Shown here: in pieces, positions 1 to 8,171 of the stretch
Numbering within the stretch: position 1 is the stretch's first letter
Layout of the letters: each line of letters starts with the position of its first letter
From: Alteripontixanthobacter maritimus
GTDB taxonomy: Bacteria; Pseudomonadota; Alphaproteobacteria; Sphingomonadales; Sphingomonadaceae
NCBI RefSeq assembly: GCF_003340475.1
Contig: NZ_QBKA01000002.1
Coordinates: 2,427,501-2,491,500, forward strand
DNA length: 64,000 bases
Direction: 5' to 3'
The notes under the pieces: model-generated
The model's database searches: none
What the model saw: the letters and a program-made list of their open reading frames with translations, nothing else
What the model was told of the DNA's origin: nothing
Made by a program: the position numbers and the translations under genes

Positions 1-273
1 GAGGCCGGCCACCAGCGGCTGCTCCGGCCCGACCACCACCAGCCCGATCACATGGTCTTCGCAAAAGGCCAGCACGGCGGAGTGGTCGGCAGCGTCCAGC
101 GTCACCAGCTGCGCATGGTCGGCAATACCGGGGTTGCCCGGCGCGGCGTAGAGCGTATCGTCGGATTTGCCGGGAGCGTGCGACAACAGGCTCGACGACA
201 GCAGACTGGATTGCGCCAGCTTCCACGCCAGCGCATGTTCGCGCCCGCCCGAACCGATCAGAAGGATATTCAT
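1..273 (-). CDS. purD: Phosphoribosylamine-glycine ligase, N-terminal part (partial)
   Basis: The minus strand from an ATG at 271-273 reads [20 protein letters not shown] and continues open to the window edge, so only about 91 N-terminal codons are present. The opening Rossmann-like strand with [12 protein letters not shown], the later YAAPGNPGI and the [12 protein letters not shown] segment are typical of the GARS N-terminal domain. The enzyme ligates glycine to phosphoribosylamine with ATP in purine synthesis in the cytosol. The start codon shares the tetramer CATG with the start of the divergent xseA, so no spacer separates them. purH lies 27 kb away in the same window, not in an operon with it. 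Confidence 0.93.
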   Translation of the reverse strand, partial: MNILLIGSGGREHALAWKLAQSSLLSSSLLSHAPGKSDDTLYAAPGNPGIADHAQLVTLDAADHSAVLAFCEDHVIGLVVVGPEQPLVAGL

Positions 274-1780
274 GCCAGGCGCACCCTATTCCGAAGATGA
301 AAACGCCTCGCTGGTAGCGAAGGGGCGTAGCGGCGACAACGCGGAAGCGGTCAGCGTGTCGGAAATATCCACGCGGCTGAAACGCACGGTGGAGGACCAG
401 TTCGGCTTCGTCCGGTTGCGCGGCGAGCTGTCCGGCGTGAAACGCGCCGCTTCCGGCCATCTCTATTGCAGCCTCAAGGATGACAAGGCGGTGATCGACG
501 GGGTGATGTGGCGCGGCGCGGCGCAGCGGCTGGCCTTTGTGCCCGAAGATGGTCTGGAAGTGATCGCCAGCGGCAAGCTCACCACCTATCCCGGCCGCAG
601 CAAATACCAGATCGTGATGGAATCGGTGGAACTGGCGGGGGAAGGCGCGCTGCTGGCGCTGCTGGAGAAAACCCGCGCCCGGTTGGCGGCGGAGGGGTTG
701 TTCGACAAGGGTCGCAAGCAGCCTTTGCCGTTTCTGCCGCAGGTCATCGGCGTGGTGACATCGCCCACCGGCGCGGTGATCCGCGACATATTGCACCGGC
801 TGGCCGACCGCTTCCCCAGCCATGTGCTTGTCTGGCCGGTGCTGGTCCAGGGGCAGGGCGCAGCAGAGCAGGTAGCCCAGGCGGTACGCGGGTTCGACGC
901 CATCGCACCCGGCGGCGAAGTGCCTCGGCCCGACTTGGTGATTGTGGCGCGCGGCGGCGGTTCGATCGAGGATCTGTGGGGCTTCAACGAGGAAGCGGTG
1001 GTGCGCGCCATCGCCGATTGTTCGATCCCCGTCATCAGCGCGGTCGGACATGAAACCGACACCACGCTGGCAGATTTCGCCGCCGACCGGCGCGCGCCCA
1101 CGCCGACTGCGGCGGCAGAGATCGCGGTGCCGGTGCGGGCGGAACTCTCCGCAACCTTGGCCGATTATGCCGCCCGCCAGCAGCGAAGCGCGCTGCGCCC
1201 GGTTGCAATGGGCCGCGAGCGGCTGGAGCAGCGCATCCAGCGAATGCCGCGGATAGAGGCGGTGTTGCAGCCGCAATCCCAACGGCTCGATGATCTTGCC
1301 GGGCGGCTGCGGCAGGGCCTCAAGGACCGGGCCGGCAAGGCGCGCGAAGCATTGCAGGCGGACCGCGTGCGATTGTCGCGCGGTGCGCTGCGTTCGCGCG
1401 GCGAGCGGGCGGCATTGCGGCTGGCAGGCGCTGGCTTTCGCGCGGCACTGGTGCAAACGCCGCTGGCGGAACGCACCCGGCGGCTGGAAGCGACGGCGCG
1501 CCTGATGCTGTCGCTGCACCCCGAACGCCCGCTCGAACGCGGCTATGCGATCGTGCGCAGCGCAAACGGCAAGGCGCTCACCACACAGGCTATGGCAGCG
1601 AAGGAAGCGGCGCTGGTCCTGCAATTTCGCGACGGCAATTTGGCCGCCACACCGGAAGGCAAGCCACGCGCCCCCAAACCCAGCGTTCCCACATCTCGGT
1701 CCGCAAGGCCCCGCAAACGCCCGCCAAAAAGTGCCGCTGACACACAGGGACGACAAGATGATTTGTTCGGCGGCGGCTGA
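272..1780 (+). CDS. xseA: Exodeoxyribonuclease VII large subunit
   Basis: This 502-residue protein is the large subunit of exonuclease VII, which with XseB degrades single-stranded DNA. The N-terminal 20-115 region is an OB-fold ([20 protein letters not shown] onward), followed by the nuclease domain with [31 protein letters not shown] and SAVGHETD, then a long coiled-coil-like Arg/Gln/Leu-rich part and a basic Pro/Lys tail. The ATG at 272 ([13 protein letters not shown]) was chosen because it gives the usual short leader before the OB-fold; the reading frame is open 105 bases further upstream, but that would run into purD. A GTG at about 356 (VSEIST) is a less likely alternative. The next gene follows after 18 bases. 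Confidence 0.95.
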   Translation: MPGAPYSEDENASLVAKGRSGDNAEAVSVSEISTRLKRTVEDQFGFVRLRGELSGVKRAASGHLYCSLKDDKAVIDGVMWRGAAQRLAFVPEDGLEVIASGKLTTYPGRSKYQIVMESVELAGEGALLALLEKTRARLAAEGLFDKGRKQPLPFLPQVIGVVTSPTGAVIRDILHRLADRFPSHVLVWPVLVQGQGAAEQVAQAVRGFDAIAPGGEVPRPDLVIVARGGGSIEDLWGFNEEAVVRAIADCSIPVISAVGHETDTTLADFAADRRAPTPTAAAEIAVPVRAELSATLADYAARQQRSALRPVAMGRERLEQRIQRMPRIEAVLQPQSQRLDDLAGRLRQGLKDRAGKAREALQADRVRLSRGALRSRGERAALRLAGAGFRAALVQTPLAERTRRLEATARLMLSLHPERPLERGYAIVRSANGKALTTQAMAAKEAALVLQFRDGNLAATPEGKPRAPKPSVPTSRSARPRKRPPKSAADTQGRQDDLFGGG

Positions 1781-1798
1781 ACGCCTATATAGCCGCCT

Positions 1799-2002
1799 AT
1801 GTTGATGAATTCCGGTAAATCCGAAGCGAAACTGCAATACGGCCCCAACGGCTTCCGCGTGATGCGCAGCGGGGCGTTCGTCGCCTGCGCGGTCAGCGGG
1901 GCGGCCATTCCGCTGGAGGAATTGCGCTATTGGTGCGTGGAACGGCAGGAGGCCTATGCCACGCCCGAAAACGCCACCCGCCGCCTTCTGGGCGAGGCGT
2001 GA
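1799..2002 (+). CDS. DUF2093 family small protein
   Basis: This 67-residue protein matches the alphaproteobacterial DUF2093 pattern: YGPNGFRVMRSGAFVACAVSG, then IPLEELRYWCVERQEAYATP near the C-terminus. The function of the family is unknown; the central VACAVSG and the RYW-VERQEAY block suggest a small nucleic-acid- or metal-binding fold, but nothing here proves it. It sits 18 bases after xseA, and its TGA overlaps the ATG of the M23 peptidase (TGATG at 2000-2004), so the three genes are likely cotranscribed and the last two translationally coupled. Confidence 0.85.
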   Translation: MLMNSGKSEAKLQYGPNGFRVMRSGAFVACAVSGAAIPLEELRYWCVERQEAYATPENATRRLLGEA

Positions 2003-2973
2003 TGGCGGTGCGGGCGCATAACTTCCTTCCGAAAGCCGCGCTCGGTGCCGCAATCGGCCTGACCTTGGGCAGTTGTAATGGCGCAGGGATCGAAAGAGGC
2101 GCTGCGGCTGGCGAAAATACCAGCGTTGCGGTGAATACCACCGCGACCGAGACGGTGCAGCCGGTCAAGGTCGATCTGCCGCCCGCACCGGTTCCCGCAC
2201 CTGAGCCGGTAGGTCCAACGACATTCCTGTATGATGGCGCACTGACGCAGGGCGGCTGGATTCGCGGGCAGGTTCCGGCCGGCACCACGTCCGCGCGGCT
2301 GGGCGATCAGGCTCTGTCATTGTCGGACGACGGACGGTTTTTTGCGGCTTTCGACCGCGATGCCGGGACGGAGGCGGTGCTGACGGCGCAACTGTCCGAT
2401 GGCCGCATCATTTCCAGCTCCGTCGCCGTCAGTCCGCGTGACTGGAATATCGAGCGGGTAAATGTGGCGCGTCGGGCGGGCGGTGCCAGTGCATCCTTCA
2501 TGGAACGCCGCCGCCCGGAACTGGCGCAGATCGGCGCAGCGCGGCGGGTGAATGCCGATTCGGATGGCTGGCAACAGGATTTCGTGTGGCCGGTAAAAGG
2601 GCGTATCTCGGGACGCTTCGGTTCCCAGCGGATTTATCGCGGTGAGCCGGGAAGCTACCACTCCGGCCTCGACATCGCGACCGGCGAGAGCGGAACCCCG
2701 TTCGTGTCCCCAGCGGATGGTGTGGTCACACTTGCCACCACACGGCCGTTCAGCCTGGAAGGATATCTGCTGATCATAGACCATGGCATGGGGCTCAACA
2801 GTGCGTTCCTGCACGCGTCCAGGCTTGCCGTGAGCGAAGGCGACACAGTGCGCCAGGGGCAATATATCGGTAATATCGGTTCGACCGGGCGCGCGACCGG
2901 TCCGCATCTGCACTGGGGCATCAAGTGGCAGAACACCCGCCTCGATCCCCTCCTGTTCGTCGGTCCGACTTAG
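2002..2973 (+). CDS. M23 family metallopeptidase, lipoprotein
   Basis: This 323-residue protein is a LytM/peptidase M23 domain protein of the envelope. A signal peptide ends in a lipobox (LTLGSC, Cys about residue 24), followed by a Pro/Ala-rich linker. The catalytic domain occupies the C-terminal third: YHSGLDIA around residues 219-226 supplies the H-x3-D zinc ligands and HLHWG near residues 301-305 supplies the H-x-H pair. The family cleaves peptidoglycan cross-links or, when degenerate, activates amidases; here the zinc residues look intact. The start is the ATG overlapping the preceding stop; an upstream in-frame Met at 1930 would only add the DUF2093 region read in another frame. Confidence 0.92.
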   Translation: MAVRAHNFLPKAALGAAIGLTLGSCNGAGIERGAAAGENTSVAVNTTATETVQPVKVDLPPAPVPAPEPVGPTTFLYDGALTQGGWIRGQVPAGTTSARLGDQALSLSDDGRFFAAFDRDAGTEAVLTAQLSDGRIISSSVAVSPRDWNIERVNVARRAGGASASFMERRRPELAQIGAARRVNADSDGWQQDFVWPVKGRISGRFGSQRIYRGEPGSYHSGLDIATGESGTPFVSPADGVVTLATTRPFSLEGYLLIIDHGMGLNSAFLHASRLAVSEGDTVRQGQYIGNIGSTGRATGPHLHWGIKWQNTRLDPLLFVGPT

Positions 2974-2983
2974 CCACCTCGCC

Positions 2984-4054
2984 ATGCGGCGGGTCCGGAT
3001 GAGCGGGATGAAGCGCTGGTTGCTGGTGGGCATGATTGCCCTCGGCCTTGCGCCCGGGACATTCGTGCGTACCCCCAAACCGCCCAGCAACTTCACTGCC
3101 GGGATGGACATGATCGCGCTCGATCTGGAGCGCCGCCGGATCGGAGCCGTGGAAGTTTCCGGCATCTGGCAATTGCGCAGCGAAAACGACCATTTCGGCG
3201 GCTATTCCGCGCTGGTCGCACTGGACGATACGACCTTGCTGGCAGGCAGCGATCGGGGGCGCTTCCTGCGCCTGACCGCGCCGGGGCCGGAAGCCGGACG
3301 CACAGGCCGGATGCTGGCCATGGGATATTATGCGGGCGGCCCGCAGCAGGACAAGCACACCGTCGATCTGGAATCCCTGACGCGCGATCCGGCAAGCGGG
3401 ACGATTTGGGGCGGGTACGAGGATAGCAATACGCTGGAACGGCGTGACGCAGCGCTGGGCAGCCGAAAGGCGGTGCGACCTGAAGCGATGCGCGGATGGT
3501 CCGCCAATTCCGGCGCCGAATCGCTGGTCAGGCTGGCAGACGGGCGCTTCCTCGCCATTTCAGAAGGCGTGCCCGACGGTGAAACTGGCCATCCGGCACT
3601 GCTGTTTGCCGGCGATCCAGTGGCGACCGACGGGGCAGCAGCAGGGGCGCCGATAGAATTCACCTTCACTCCGCCAACCGGATATCGCCCGGTCGATGCC
3701 GAGCAGCTGCCCGATGGGCCAGTACTCGTGCTGGTAAGGCGGGTCGATTGGGGCCTGCCACCGCGCTTCGCCACCGCGCTGGTGCTGGCCGATCCGACAG
3801 AGATCGAGGCGGGGAAGGCATGGCGTGGGCAGGTTGTCGCGCGATTCGATCCGCCTTTGCCGACCGACAATTTCGAAGGGCTGGCCCTGTCGCCCGAACC
3901 GGCGCCCGGCGACCGTCCGATCCTCTGGATGATCTCGGACGACAATGGCGGCGAGTTCCAGCGCACGCTGCTCTACCGGATGGAGTGGCTGAGCATCGAA
4001 CCACCGGCGCGGCCGCGCATCAATCCGCGCCCGCCCGCCGCGCGAAAGCAATAG
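2984..4054 (+). CDS. Esterase-like activity of phytase family protein (phytase-like domain)
   Basis: This protein of up to 356 residues has an N-terminal hydrophobic segment (MKRWLLVGMIALGLAPG) and a beta-propeller-like body with the features of the phytase-like / esterase-like domain (PF13449 type): FGGYSALVALDD, TLLAGSDRGRFLRL, DLESLTRDPASGTIWGGYE, SLVRLADGRFLAISEG, DNFEGLALSPEP and ILWMISDDNGGEFQRTLLYR. The protein is probably exported or membrane-anchored. Three in-frame ATGs lie within 24 bases (2984, 2999, 3008); the signal-like sequence begins at the last, so 3008 could be the true start. It lies 10 bases after the M23 gene, likely in one transcript, which ends at the hairpin at 4080-4112. 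Substrate is unknown. Confidence 0.8.
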   Translation: MRRVRMSGMKRWLLVGMIALGLAPGTFVRTPKPPSNFTAGMDMIALDLERRRIGAVEVSGIWQLRSENDHFGGYSALVALDDTTLLAGSDRGRFLRLTAPGPEAGRTGRMLAMGYYAGGPQQDKHTVDLESLTRDPASGTIWGGYEDSNTLERRDAALGSRKAVRPEAMRGWSANSGAESLVRLADGRFLAISEGVPDGETGHPALLFAGDPVATDGAAAGAPIEFTFTPPTGYRPVDAEQLPDGPVLVLVRRVDWGLPPRFATALVLADPTEIEAGKAWRGQVVARFDPPLPTDNFEGLALSPEPAPGDRPILWMISDDNGGEFQRTLLYRMEWLSIEPPARPRINPRPPAARKQ

Positions 4055-4079
4055 CGCCCCAGATCTACGACGCGCACGA

Positions 4080-4112
4080 AAAAGCGCGCCAGGATCGCTC
4101 CCGCGCGCTTTT
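4080..4112. terminator. Bidirectional Rho-independent terminator
   Basis: AAAAGCGCGC (4080-4089) and GCGCGCTTTT (4103-4112) are perfect 10-base reverse complements with a 13-base loop. The A-tract, GC stem and T-tract work on both strands. It sits between the plus-strand phytase-like gene and the minus-strand rpmB, which converge, exactly where a shared terminator is expected. Confidence 0.7.
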
Positions 4113-4158
4113 CGATAAACAGACCGGCCAGACCCGCGATGGGCCGGGCGGAATAAGC

Positions 4159-4467
4159 TCAGGCGGCTTCTGCTGTCTTGGGCTCGGCTTTGGCAGCTTT
4201 CTTCAGATCGCGCTTCACCTTCTGCGCGTTCTTGGACAGCTTCTCGTCCTTGGTCTTGAGCAGCCAGTTATCCAGCCCGCCATTATGCTCGACGGAGCGC
4301 AGGCCATGCGTGGACACGCGGAACTTGAAGCCGCGCTCCAGCTTTTCGGACAGCAGCGTCACGTTCTGAAGGTTCGGCAGGAACACGCGCTTGGTGCGGT
4401 TCTTGGCGTGGCTTACATTGTTGCCGGTCAGGCGACCCTTGCCGGTCAGTTCGCAAATGCGCGACAT
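4159..4467 (-). CDS. rpmB: 50S ribosomal protein L28
   Basis: This 102-residue protein begins [20 protein letters not shown], the classic L28 N-terminus, and continues with [20 protein letters not shown], a [20 protein letters not shown] block and a Lys/Ala-rich C-terminal tail as in alphaproteobacterial L28. It is a large-subunit ribosomal protein. Two ATG codons are adjacent (4470 and 4467), preceded by a TTG; the second gives the conserved MSRI start. The gene is monocistronic by layout: a terminator lies downstream and a divergent lipoprotein gene upstream. Confidence 0.97.
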   Translation of the reverse strand: MSRICELTGKGRLTGNNVSHAKNRTKRVFLPNLQNVTLLSEKLERGFKFRVSTHGLRSVEHNGGLDNWLLKTKDEKLSKNAQKVKRDLKKAAKAEPKTAEAA

Positions 4468-4630
4468 CATCAATCTCGTTCAAAAAATGGGTTACCGGCC
4501 AAACAGGTGCCGGGTGTCCGGGAAGCGGGGCGCTTAGCTGTGCTGCCGCGAATCGTCAACATGCAACAGGCGCGTTGCAAAGGCAGGCAGACAGCTATAG
4601 CACCAAGCCCGCACCCATAGGAGCGCAAAT

Positions 4631-4876
4631 ATGAAAAAGACTTTTGCTTTCGCCGTTCTCGGCACCGCCGCATTCATGCTGTCCGCCTGCGATGTGGATC
4701 AGACGGAAGAGGGCGACATGCCCGAAGTTGACGTAGAAGGCGGCAACCTGCCCGAATACGACGTTAGCGCACCCGATGTAGACGTCGATACGAACATGGA
4801 AATGCCGACGCTCGACGTCGACGTAGAACCCGCCGACGATGCCGAAGGCGAGCCGGTTACCGGCGAGACCGAGTAA
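4631..4876 (+). CDS. Small acidic lipoprotein, unknown function
   Basis: This 81-residue protein has a clear lipoprotein signal (MKKTFAFAVLGTAAFMLSAC, lipobox LSAC with Cys 20). The mature part of about 60 residues is almost entirely Asp/Glu/Val/Pro in repeating D-V-D-x units (VDVEGG, PDVDVDT, LDVDVEP), with no recognisable fold. It is probably an outer-membrane or periplasmic lipoprotein; possible cation binding is inference from the charge only. A strong AGGAG ribosome site lies about 9 bases before the ATG. It is not recognised as a named family. Confidence 0.8.
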   Translation: MKKTFAFAVLGTAAFMLSACDVDQTEEGDMPEVDVEGGNLPEYDVSAPDVDVDTNMEMPTLDVDVEPADDAEGEPVTGETE

Positions 4877-4914
4877 GCAGTCAGGCGAACCGGACGGCGA
4901 AGGCCGAACAGCCA

Positions 4915-5382
4915 TTGTCGTCCGGTTCCACGCCCTCATTTCCTGCACCGTTCATGCAACGGGCGCTGACCCTCGCGCAGGGTGCGGCGGAGCAGGGGGA
5001 GGTGCCGGTCGGGGCCGTGGTGGTCCACCGGAATACCATCGTCGGGGAGGGCGCGAACAGTCCGCGCGCGCGCCATGACCCGACTGCCCATGCCGAAATC
5101 ATTGCTATGCGAGCCGCTGCCGGAAGGCTCGGCCAGGAACGGCTGACCGATTGCGACCTGTGGGTAACACTGGAGCCATGCCCGATGTGTGCAGGCGCCA
5201 TTATGCACGCCCGCATCACCCGGCTTTATTTTGCCGCTCCCGATCCCAAGGGCGGGGCCGTGATCCACGGACCGCGTCTGTTCGATCGGCCCGAATGCCT
5301 TCACCGGCCCGAAATCTATAGTGGAATGCGGGAGGCGGAAGCGGCAGACCTGCTACGTACTTTCTTCAAGGCGCGGCGCTGA
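4915..5382 (+). CDS. tadA: tRNA(adenine34) deaminase
   Basis: TadA converts A34 to inosine in tRNA-Arg(ACG). The protein shows the zinc deaminase motifs HAEI (in TAHAEIIAMRAA) with the catalytic Glu, and PCPMCAGAIMHARI with the two Cys ligands, plus GEVPVGAVVV and the family C-terminus RPEIYSGMREAEAADLLRTF. Length is 155 residues from the TTG at 4915; an ATG at 4954 (MQRALTLAQ) would give 142. Homologues usually carry several residues before the first helix, so the TTG start is plausible, but the choice is open. Confidence 0.93.
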   Translation: MSSGSTPSFPAPFMQRALTLAQGAAEQGEVPVGAVVVHRNTIVGEGANSPRARHDPTAHAEIIAMRAAAGRLGQERLTDCDLWVTLEPCPMCAGAIMHARITRLYFAAPDPKGGAVIHGPRLFDRPECLHRPEIYSGMREAEAADLLRTFFKARR

Positions 5383-5400
5383 TCGCTGCACGGCTTTGCC

Positions 5401-6126
5401 TTACATACCGCGCCAGATTTTCACCTTGGCGCGATCCGCAGGACCCAGCCGCCGTGCGTCGCAGGGTTCCGGCCGGAAGCGCCTGGAATAGCAGAGCCGC
5501 AACTCCTGCAGCCAGCCGCGGCCGTTCAGCTTGATACCGATGGCGCGGGCCGGCCAGCCTTTGTTGGCGGATGCAAACGCGGTCCGGATATCGCCTGCGC
5601 TCAGGCCCTCCTGCCGCGACAATCGATCGAGTTCGGGGATGCGCAGGCTGTTCCACAAGATGCGCGTCACCTTGAAATAGGTCCGTGGGCGGCGCGTCAT
5701 GCAGGACCCGTGCTTGACCCATTGCCGCGCCTGCAGGCGCGCGCCGGGCATCATACACATATTGCGAGCCGCCTCGGCCGGCGAAACCCGGCTGCGGGTC
5801 GGGCACCATTGCGGCCACCCACCGCGACCTTGCGGCCACAGCCCGTGCACGATCAGTCCGAAGCGGCCATTTTTGCCCGAACACTGCGCGGCGTGGCGCG
5901 CCTGCCCCTCGCGCGATTTGCAGAACTCCGGCGACCAGCTCAATGCCAGCGTGTAGCCGGTGGTGGGCATAGTGCGGCGCGGACCGTCGACCCGTACCGT
6001 GGGGACAGAAACGCGCTGCGCCGCGCGGCACTGATGGGCCTGCGCGATCGCTGGCGCCGGGAAGGCCGCGATGACGGCGGTGACGGCAACCGGCAGAAAG
6101 GCGCGCGGGCGCGTCATGCAGGTCAT
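5401..6126 (-). CDS. Secreted ribonuclease T2 family protein
   Basis: This 241-residue protein has an N-terminal signal peptide (PRAFLPVAVTAVIAAFPAPAIAQ) and RNase T2 signatures: YTLALSWSPEFC, the CAS I site LIVHGLWPQ, and the CAS II site QWVKHGSC, with cysteines fitting the family disulfides. RNase T2 enzymes cleave single-stranded RNA through 2',3'-cyclic phosphates, in the periplasm or outside the cell. In CAS II the residues before Trp are Arg-Gln where the family commonly has His-Glu or His-Gln, so the active site may be altered (see findings). The ATG at 6124-6126 overlaps the nadC stop by four bases (ATGA); a second ATG at 6117 is an alternative. Confidence 0.88.
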   Translation of the reverse strand: MTCMTRPRAFLPVAVTAVIAAFPAPAIAQAHQCRAAQRVSVPTVRVDGPRRTMPTTGYTLALSWSPEFCKSREGQARHAAQCSGKNGRFGLIVHGLWPQGRGGWPQWCPTRSRVSPAEAARNMCMMPGARLQARQWVKHGSCMTRRPRTYFKVTRILWNSLRIPELDRLSRQEGLSAGDIRTAFASANKGWPARAIGIKLNGRGWLQELRLCYSRRFRPEPCDARRLGPADRAKVKIWRGM

Positions 6127-6986
6127 GCAGGCGTGAAGTCGAGCCCGATATCGGCGGCGGGCGCGCTCTGAGTCAACCGGCCCACGGATACGTAATCGAC
6201 GCCCGTCGCGGCCTTCGCGGCGATCGTGTCGAGGGTAATGCCGCCGGACGCCTCGGTCGGCACCCGGCCCGCCACCAGCGCTACGGCTTGGCGCAGGGTA
6301 TCGGGCTCCATATTGTCGAGCAGCAGCCGGGTCGCGCCAGCCTCCAGCGCGGGTTCGATCTGGTCCAGCCGGTCCACCTCGCAGATGATCGTGTCGACAC
6401 CCGCCGCGCGCGCCCGCCGTACCGCTTCGCCGACATCGCCCGCCACGAGCACGTGATTGTCCTTGATCATGGCGGCATCCCACAGGCCCATGCGATGATT
6501 GCTGCCGCCGCCCATACGCACCGCGTATTTCTCGAGCATGCGCAGGCCGGGAATGGTCTTGCGCGTGTCGAGCAGCGTGCAATCGGGGTTGGCCATCCGG
6601 TCGACATACATGCGCACCATGGTGGCGATGCCGGAAAGGTGCTGCACCGTGTTCAATGCGCTGCGTTCCGCCGTCAACATAGCGCGGGCATTGCCCGACA
6701 GACGCATCAGGTCGGTTCCGGCAGGCACCTGCGCGCCCTCCTCGGCCAATATGTCGATCTCCATGTCGGGATCGAGCGAGCGGAAGAATGCAGCGGCGAT
6801 CGGCAATCCGGCCACCGAAATCGGATCGCGGCTGTCCATCACACCTGCGAACATGGCGTCGGCGGGAATGACGCTTTGCGACGTAACATCCCGCCCCCCA
6901 CCGGAAAGCCCCTCACCCAGATCCTCCGCCAGCGTATCGCGCACAAAGCTGTCGAGGTCGAAACCGGGGAGAGTGAACGTGGTCAT
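6123..6986 (-). CDS. nadC: Nicotinate-nucleotide pyrophosphorylase (carboxylating)
   Basis: This 287-residue quinolinate phosphoribosyltransferase makes nicotinate mononucleotide from quinolinate and PRPP in NAD synthesis. Typical motifs are RTALNT-like AERSALNTVQHLSGIAT, the TRKTIPGLRMLEKYAV block, GGGSNHRMGL, KDNHV, ICEVDRLDQ and the C-terminal EASGGI and DYVSVGRLTQSAP. The gene overlaps the RNase T2 gene by four bases, so translation is probably coupled. A long, structured, gene-free stretch lies upstream. Confidence 0.96.
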   Translation of the reverse strand: MTTFTLPGFDLDSFVRDTLAEDLGEGLSGGGRDVTSQSVIPADAMFAGVMDSRDPISVAGLPIAAAFFRSLDPDMEIDILAEEGAQVPAGTDLMRLSGNARAMLTAERSALNTVQHLSGIATMVRMYVDRMANPDCTLLDTRKTIPGLRMLEKYAVRMGGGSNHRMGLWDAAMIKDNHVLVAGDVGEAVRRARAAGVDTIICEVDRLDQIEPALEAGATRLLLDNMEPDTLRQAVALVAGRVPTEASGGITLDTIAAKAATGVDYVSVGRLTQSAPAADIGLDFTPA

Positions 6987-7112
6987 GGTGCGTGTTCATG
7001 GAGAGTTTTTTGTTCAGCCTCAAGCGATGAGGTTTTTTGTTTTAGCCCTGCGGGCGGAACCCATACAGGTTCCTTGCTACCTCGCATAAGCTCGGGCGGC
7101 CGTTCGGCCTTG

Positions 7113-7133
7113 CGGTCCGCTGGTCGCGGACCG
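7113..7133. repeat. Perfect inverted repeat with 8-base arms
   Basis: CGGTCCGC (7113-7120) and GCGGACCG (7126-7133) are reverse complements around TGGTC. Without a T-run it is not a classic terminator; it may be part of an RNA structure or a protein-binding site. Confidence 0.6.
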
Positions 7134-7182
7134 AACTTGTACTGAGTTAGCGGCGTAGCACCCGGTCCCTGGTCACAGCAGT

Positions 7183-7214
7183 CATAGGCCCAAAGGGCCG
7201 CCCGCAGCGAAGCG
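7183..7214 (+). repeat. 32-bp direct repeat, copy 1
   Basis: Copy 1 starts CATAGGCCCAAAGGGCCG and ends CAGCGAAGCG. It matches copy 2 at 7281-7312 at 30 of 32 positions; only the two bases inside the GGCCC/GGGCC hairpin loop differ (AA versus CC), so the hairpin is kept. Spacing between copies is 98 bases. Confidence 0.8.
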
Positions 7215-7280
7215 AGGATAGCCTAAGGGAGCGGACGCGACCGCCGGCGCCTGAGGCCAGACCAACTATTCACGGCAATC

Positions 7281-7312
7281 CATAGGCCCACCGGGCCGCC
7301 CGCAGCGAAGCG
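7281..7312 (+). repeat. 32-bp direct repeat, copy 2
   Basis: Copy 2 starts CATAGGCCCACCGGGCCG and ends CAGCGAAGCG; see copy 1 at 7183-7214. The inner GGCCC-ACC-GGGCC inverted repeat is preserved in both copies. No further copy was noticed in the window. Confidence 0.8.
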
Positions 7313-7339
7313 GACGTAGTCCGTGAAAGCGAGGAAGCC

Positions 7340-7359
7340 GCACACCCGGATGGGTGTGC
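7340..7359. terminator. Hairpin just after the LytTR regulator gene
   Basis: GCACACCC (7340-7347), loop GGAT, GGGTGTGC (7352-7359), nine bases beyond the regulator's stop codon on its strand. The stem is perfect, but the T-rich side lies before rather than after it on the minus strand, so it is a candidate transcript end or 3' stabiliser rather than a canonical terminator. Confidence 0.4.
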
Positions 7360-7367
7360 ACGAAAAC

Positions 7368-8171
7368 CTAATGCACGAACCGGGCGACCACGTCGCGGTA
7401 GCTGCGGCTGACTTTTACCTCGGCACCGGATTCCAGCACCAGGAAGCATTCGCCGTTGGTGTGCGGCTTTACCTGCCGGACCTGGTTCAGATTGACGATG
7501 GTGGAGCGGTGGACGCGCTGGAATGTGCGTGGGTCCAGGCGGCGCTCCAGATCCTTCATCGTTTCGCGAAGGATCAGCGAATTGTCGCCGGTATAGATGC
7601 ACATGTAATCGCCAGCCGCCTCGATATGTTCGATCGAATCGGTTTCCACGCGAAAGATCTGGCCGCGATCCTTGATGTTGATGAGCTTTTCGAAACGGTC
7701 GCTGGTTTCCGACGTGCCGTCACCTTCGGCAAATTCTTCCGCTGCATCCGGCGCGACTTCCTGCAGCACGTGGATGAGCTTTTCCGCGTCTTCGGTGCTG
7801 CGCTTTTCAGCCAGCCGCACGCGCACACGCTCGATCGTGTCGGCCAGCTTGTCCTCGTCTACCGGCTTCATCAGGTAATTTACCGCATTGGCCTCGAACG
7901 CGCGGATGGCGTGTTCCTGGAAAGCGGTAACGAAAACGAACAGCGGAGGTTCGATTTCCATCACGCCTTTCACGACCGAAAACCCGTCGAAGCCGGGCAT
8001 CTGGATGTCGAGGAAAACCAGATCGGGTTTCTCGGTCTTGATCTTGCGGATCGCCTCGCGCCCGTTGGAGCAGGTGTCGATGATCTCGACATCCTCGAAG
8101 GGTTCCAGGCGCAGTTGCAGGCCCTGGATGGCAAGCTTCTCATCGTCGACGAGGATGGTGCGGATGGTCAT
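7368..8171 (-). CDS. LytTR-type response regulator
   Basis: This 267-residue protein has a receiver domain at residues 1-120 (acidic pair D9-D10, phospho-acceptor D55 in LVFLDIQMPG, FVTAFQEHAIRAF, then Lys in NYLMKPVD) and a LytTR DNA-binding domain from about residue 165 to the end (INIKDRGQIFRVETDSIEHIEAAGDYMCIY, FQRVHRSTIVNLNQV). A charged linker of about 45 residues separates them. It is a cytoplasmic transcription regulator. Its ATG overlaps the stop of the histidine kinase gene by four bases, so the pair forms one two-component system. Target genes cannot be read from the window. Confidence 0.94.
   Translation of the reverse strand: MTIRTILVDDEKLAIQGLQLRLEPFEDVEIIDTCSNGREAIRKIKTEKPDLVFLDIQMPGFDGFSVVKGVMEIEPPLFVFVTAFQEHAIRAFEANAVNYLMKPVDEDKLADTIERVRVRLAEKRSTEDAEKLIHVLQEVAPDAAEEFAEGDGTSETSDRFEKLINIKDRGQIFRVETDSIEHIEAAGDYMCIYTGDNSLILRETMKDLERRLDPRTFQRVHRSTIVNLNQVRQVKPHTNGECFLVLESGAEVKVSRSYRDVVARFVH

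Larger units (their letters stand above)
6987..7367. other. Structured gene-free spacer between nadC and the LytTR regulator
   Basis: This 381-base stretch has no convincing coding frame. It contains two direct repeats (7183-7214, 7281-7312), three sizeable perfect hairpins (7098-7109 GGCCG-TT-CGGCC; 7113-7133 with 8-base arms; 7340-7359 with arms GCACACCC/GGGTGTGC) and a weak hairpin followed by six T (CCTC at 7018, GAGG to 7032, T-tract 7033-7038). It is upstream of nadC and downstream of the regulator, so it must hold the nadC promoter; an untranslated RNA or repeat element is possible. Confidence 0.5.

Noticed and set aside
5401-6582. Longer version of the RNase T2 frame
   Set aside because: The upstream 150 codons are nadC read in another frame; the signal peptide starts at the ATG overlapping the nadC stop.
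6987-7010. GTTC-like LexA site near nadC
   Set aside because: Reads GTTC-N7-GTTT, not a perfect direct repeat, and nadC is not an SOS gene.
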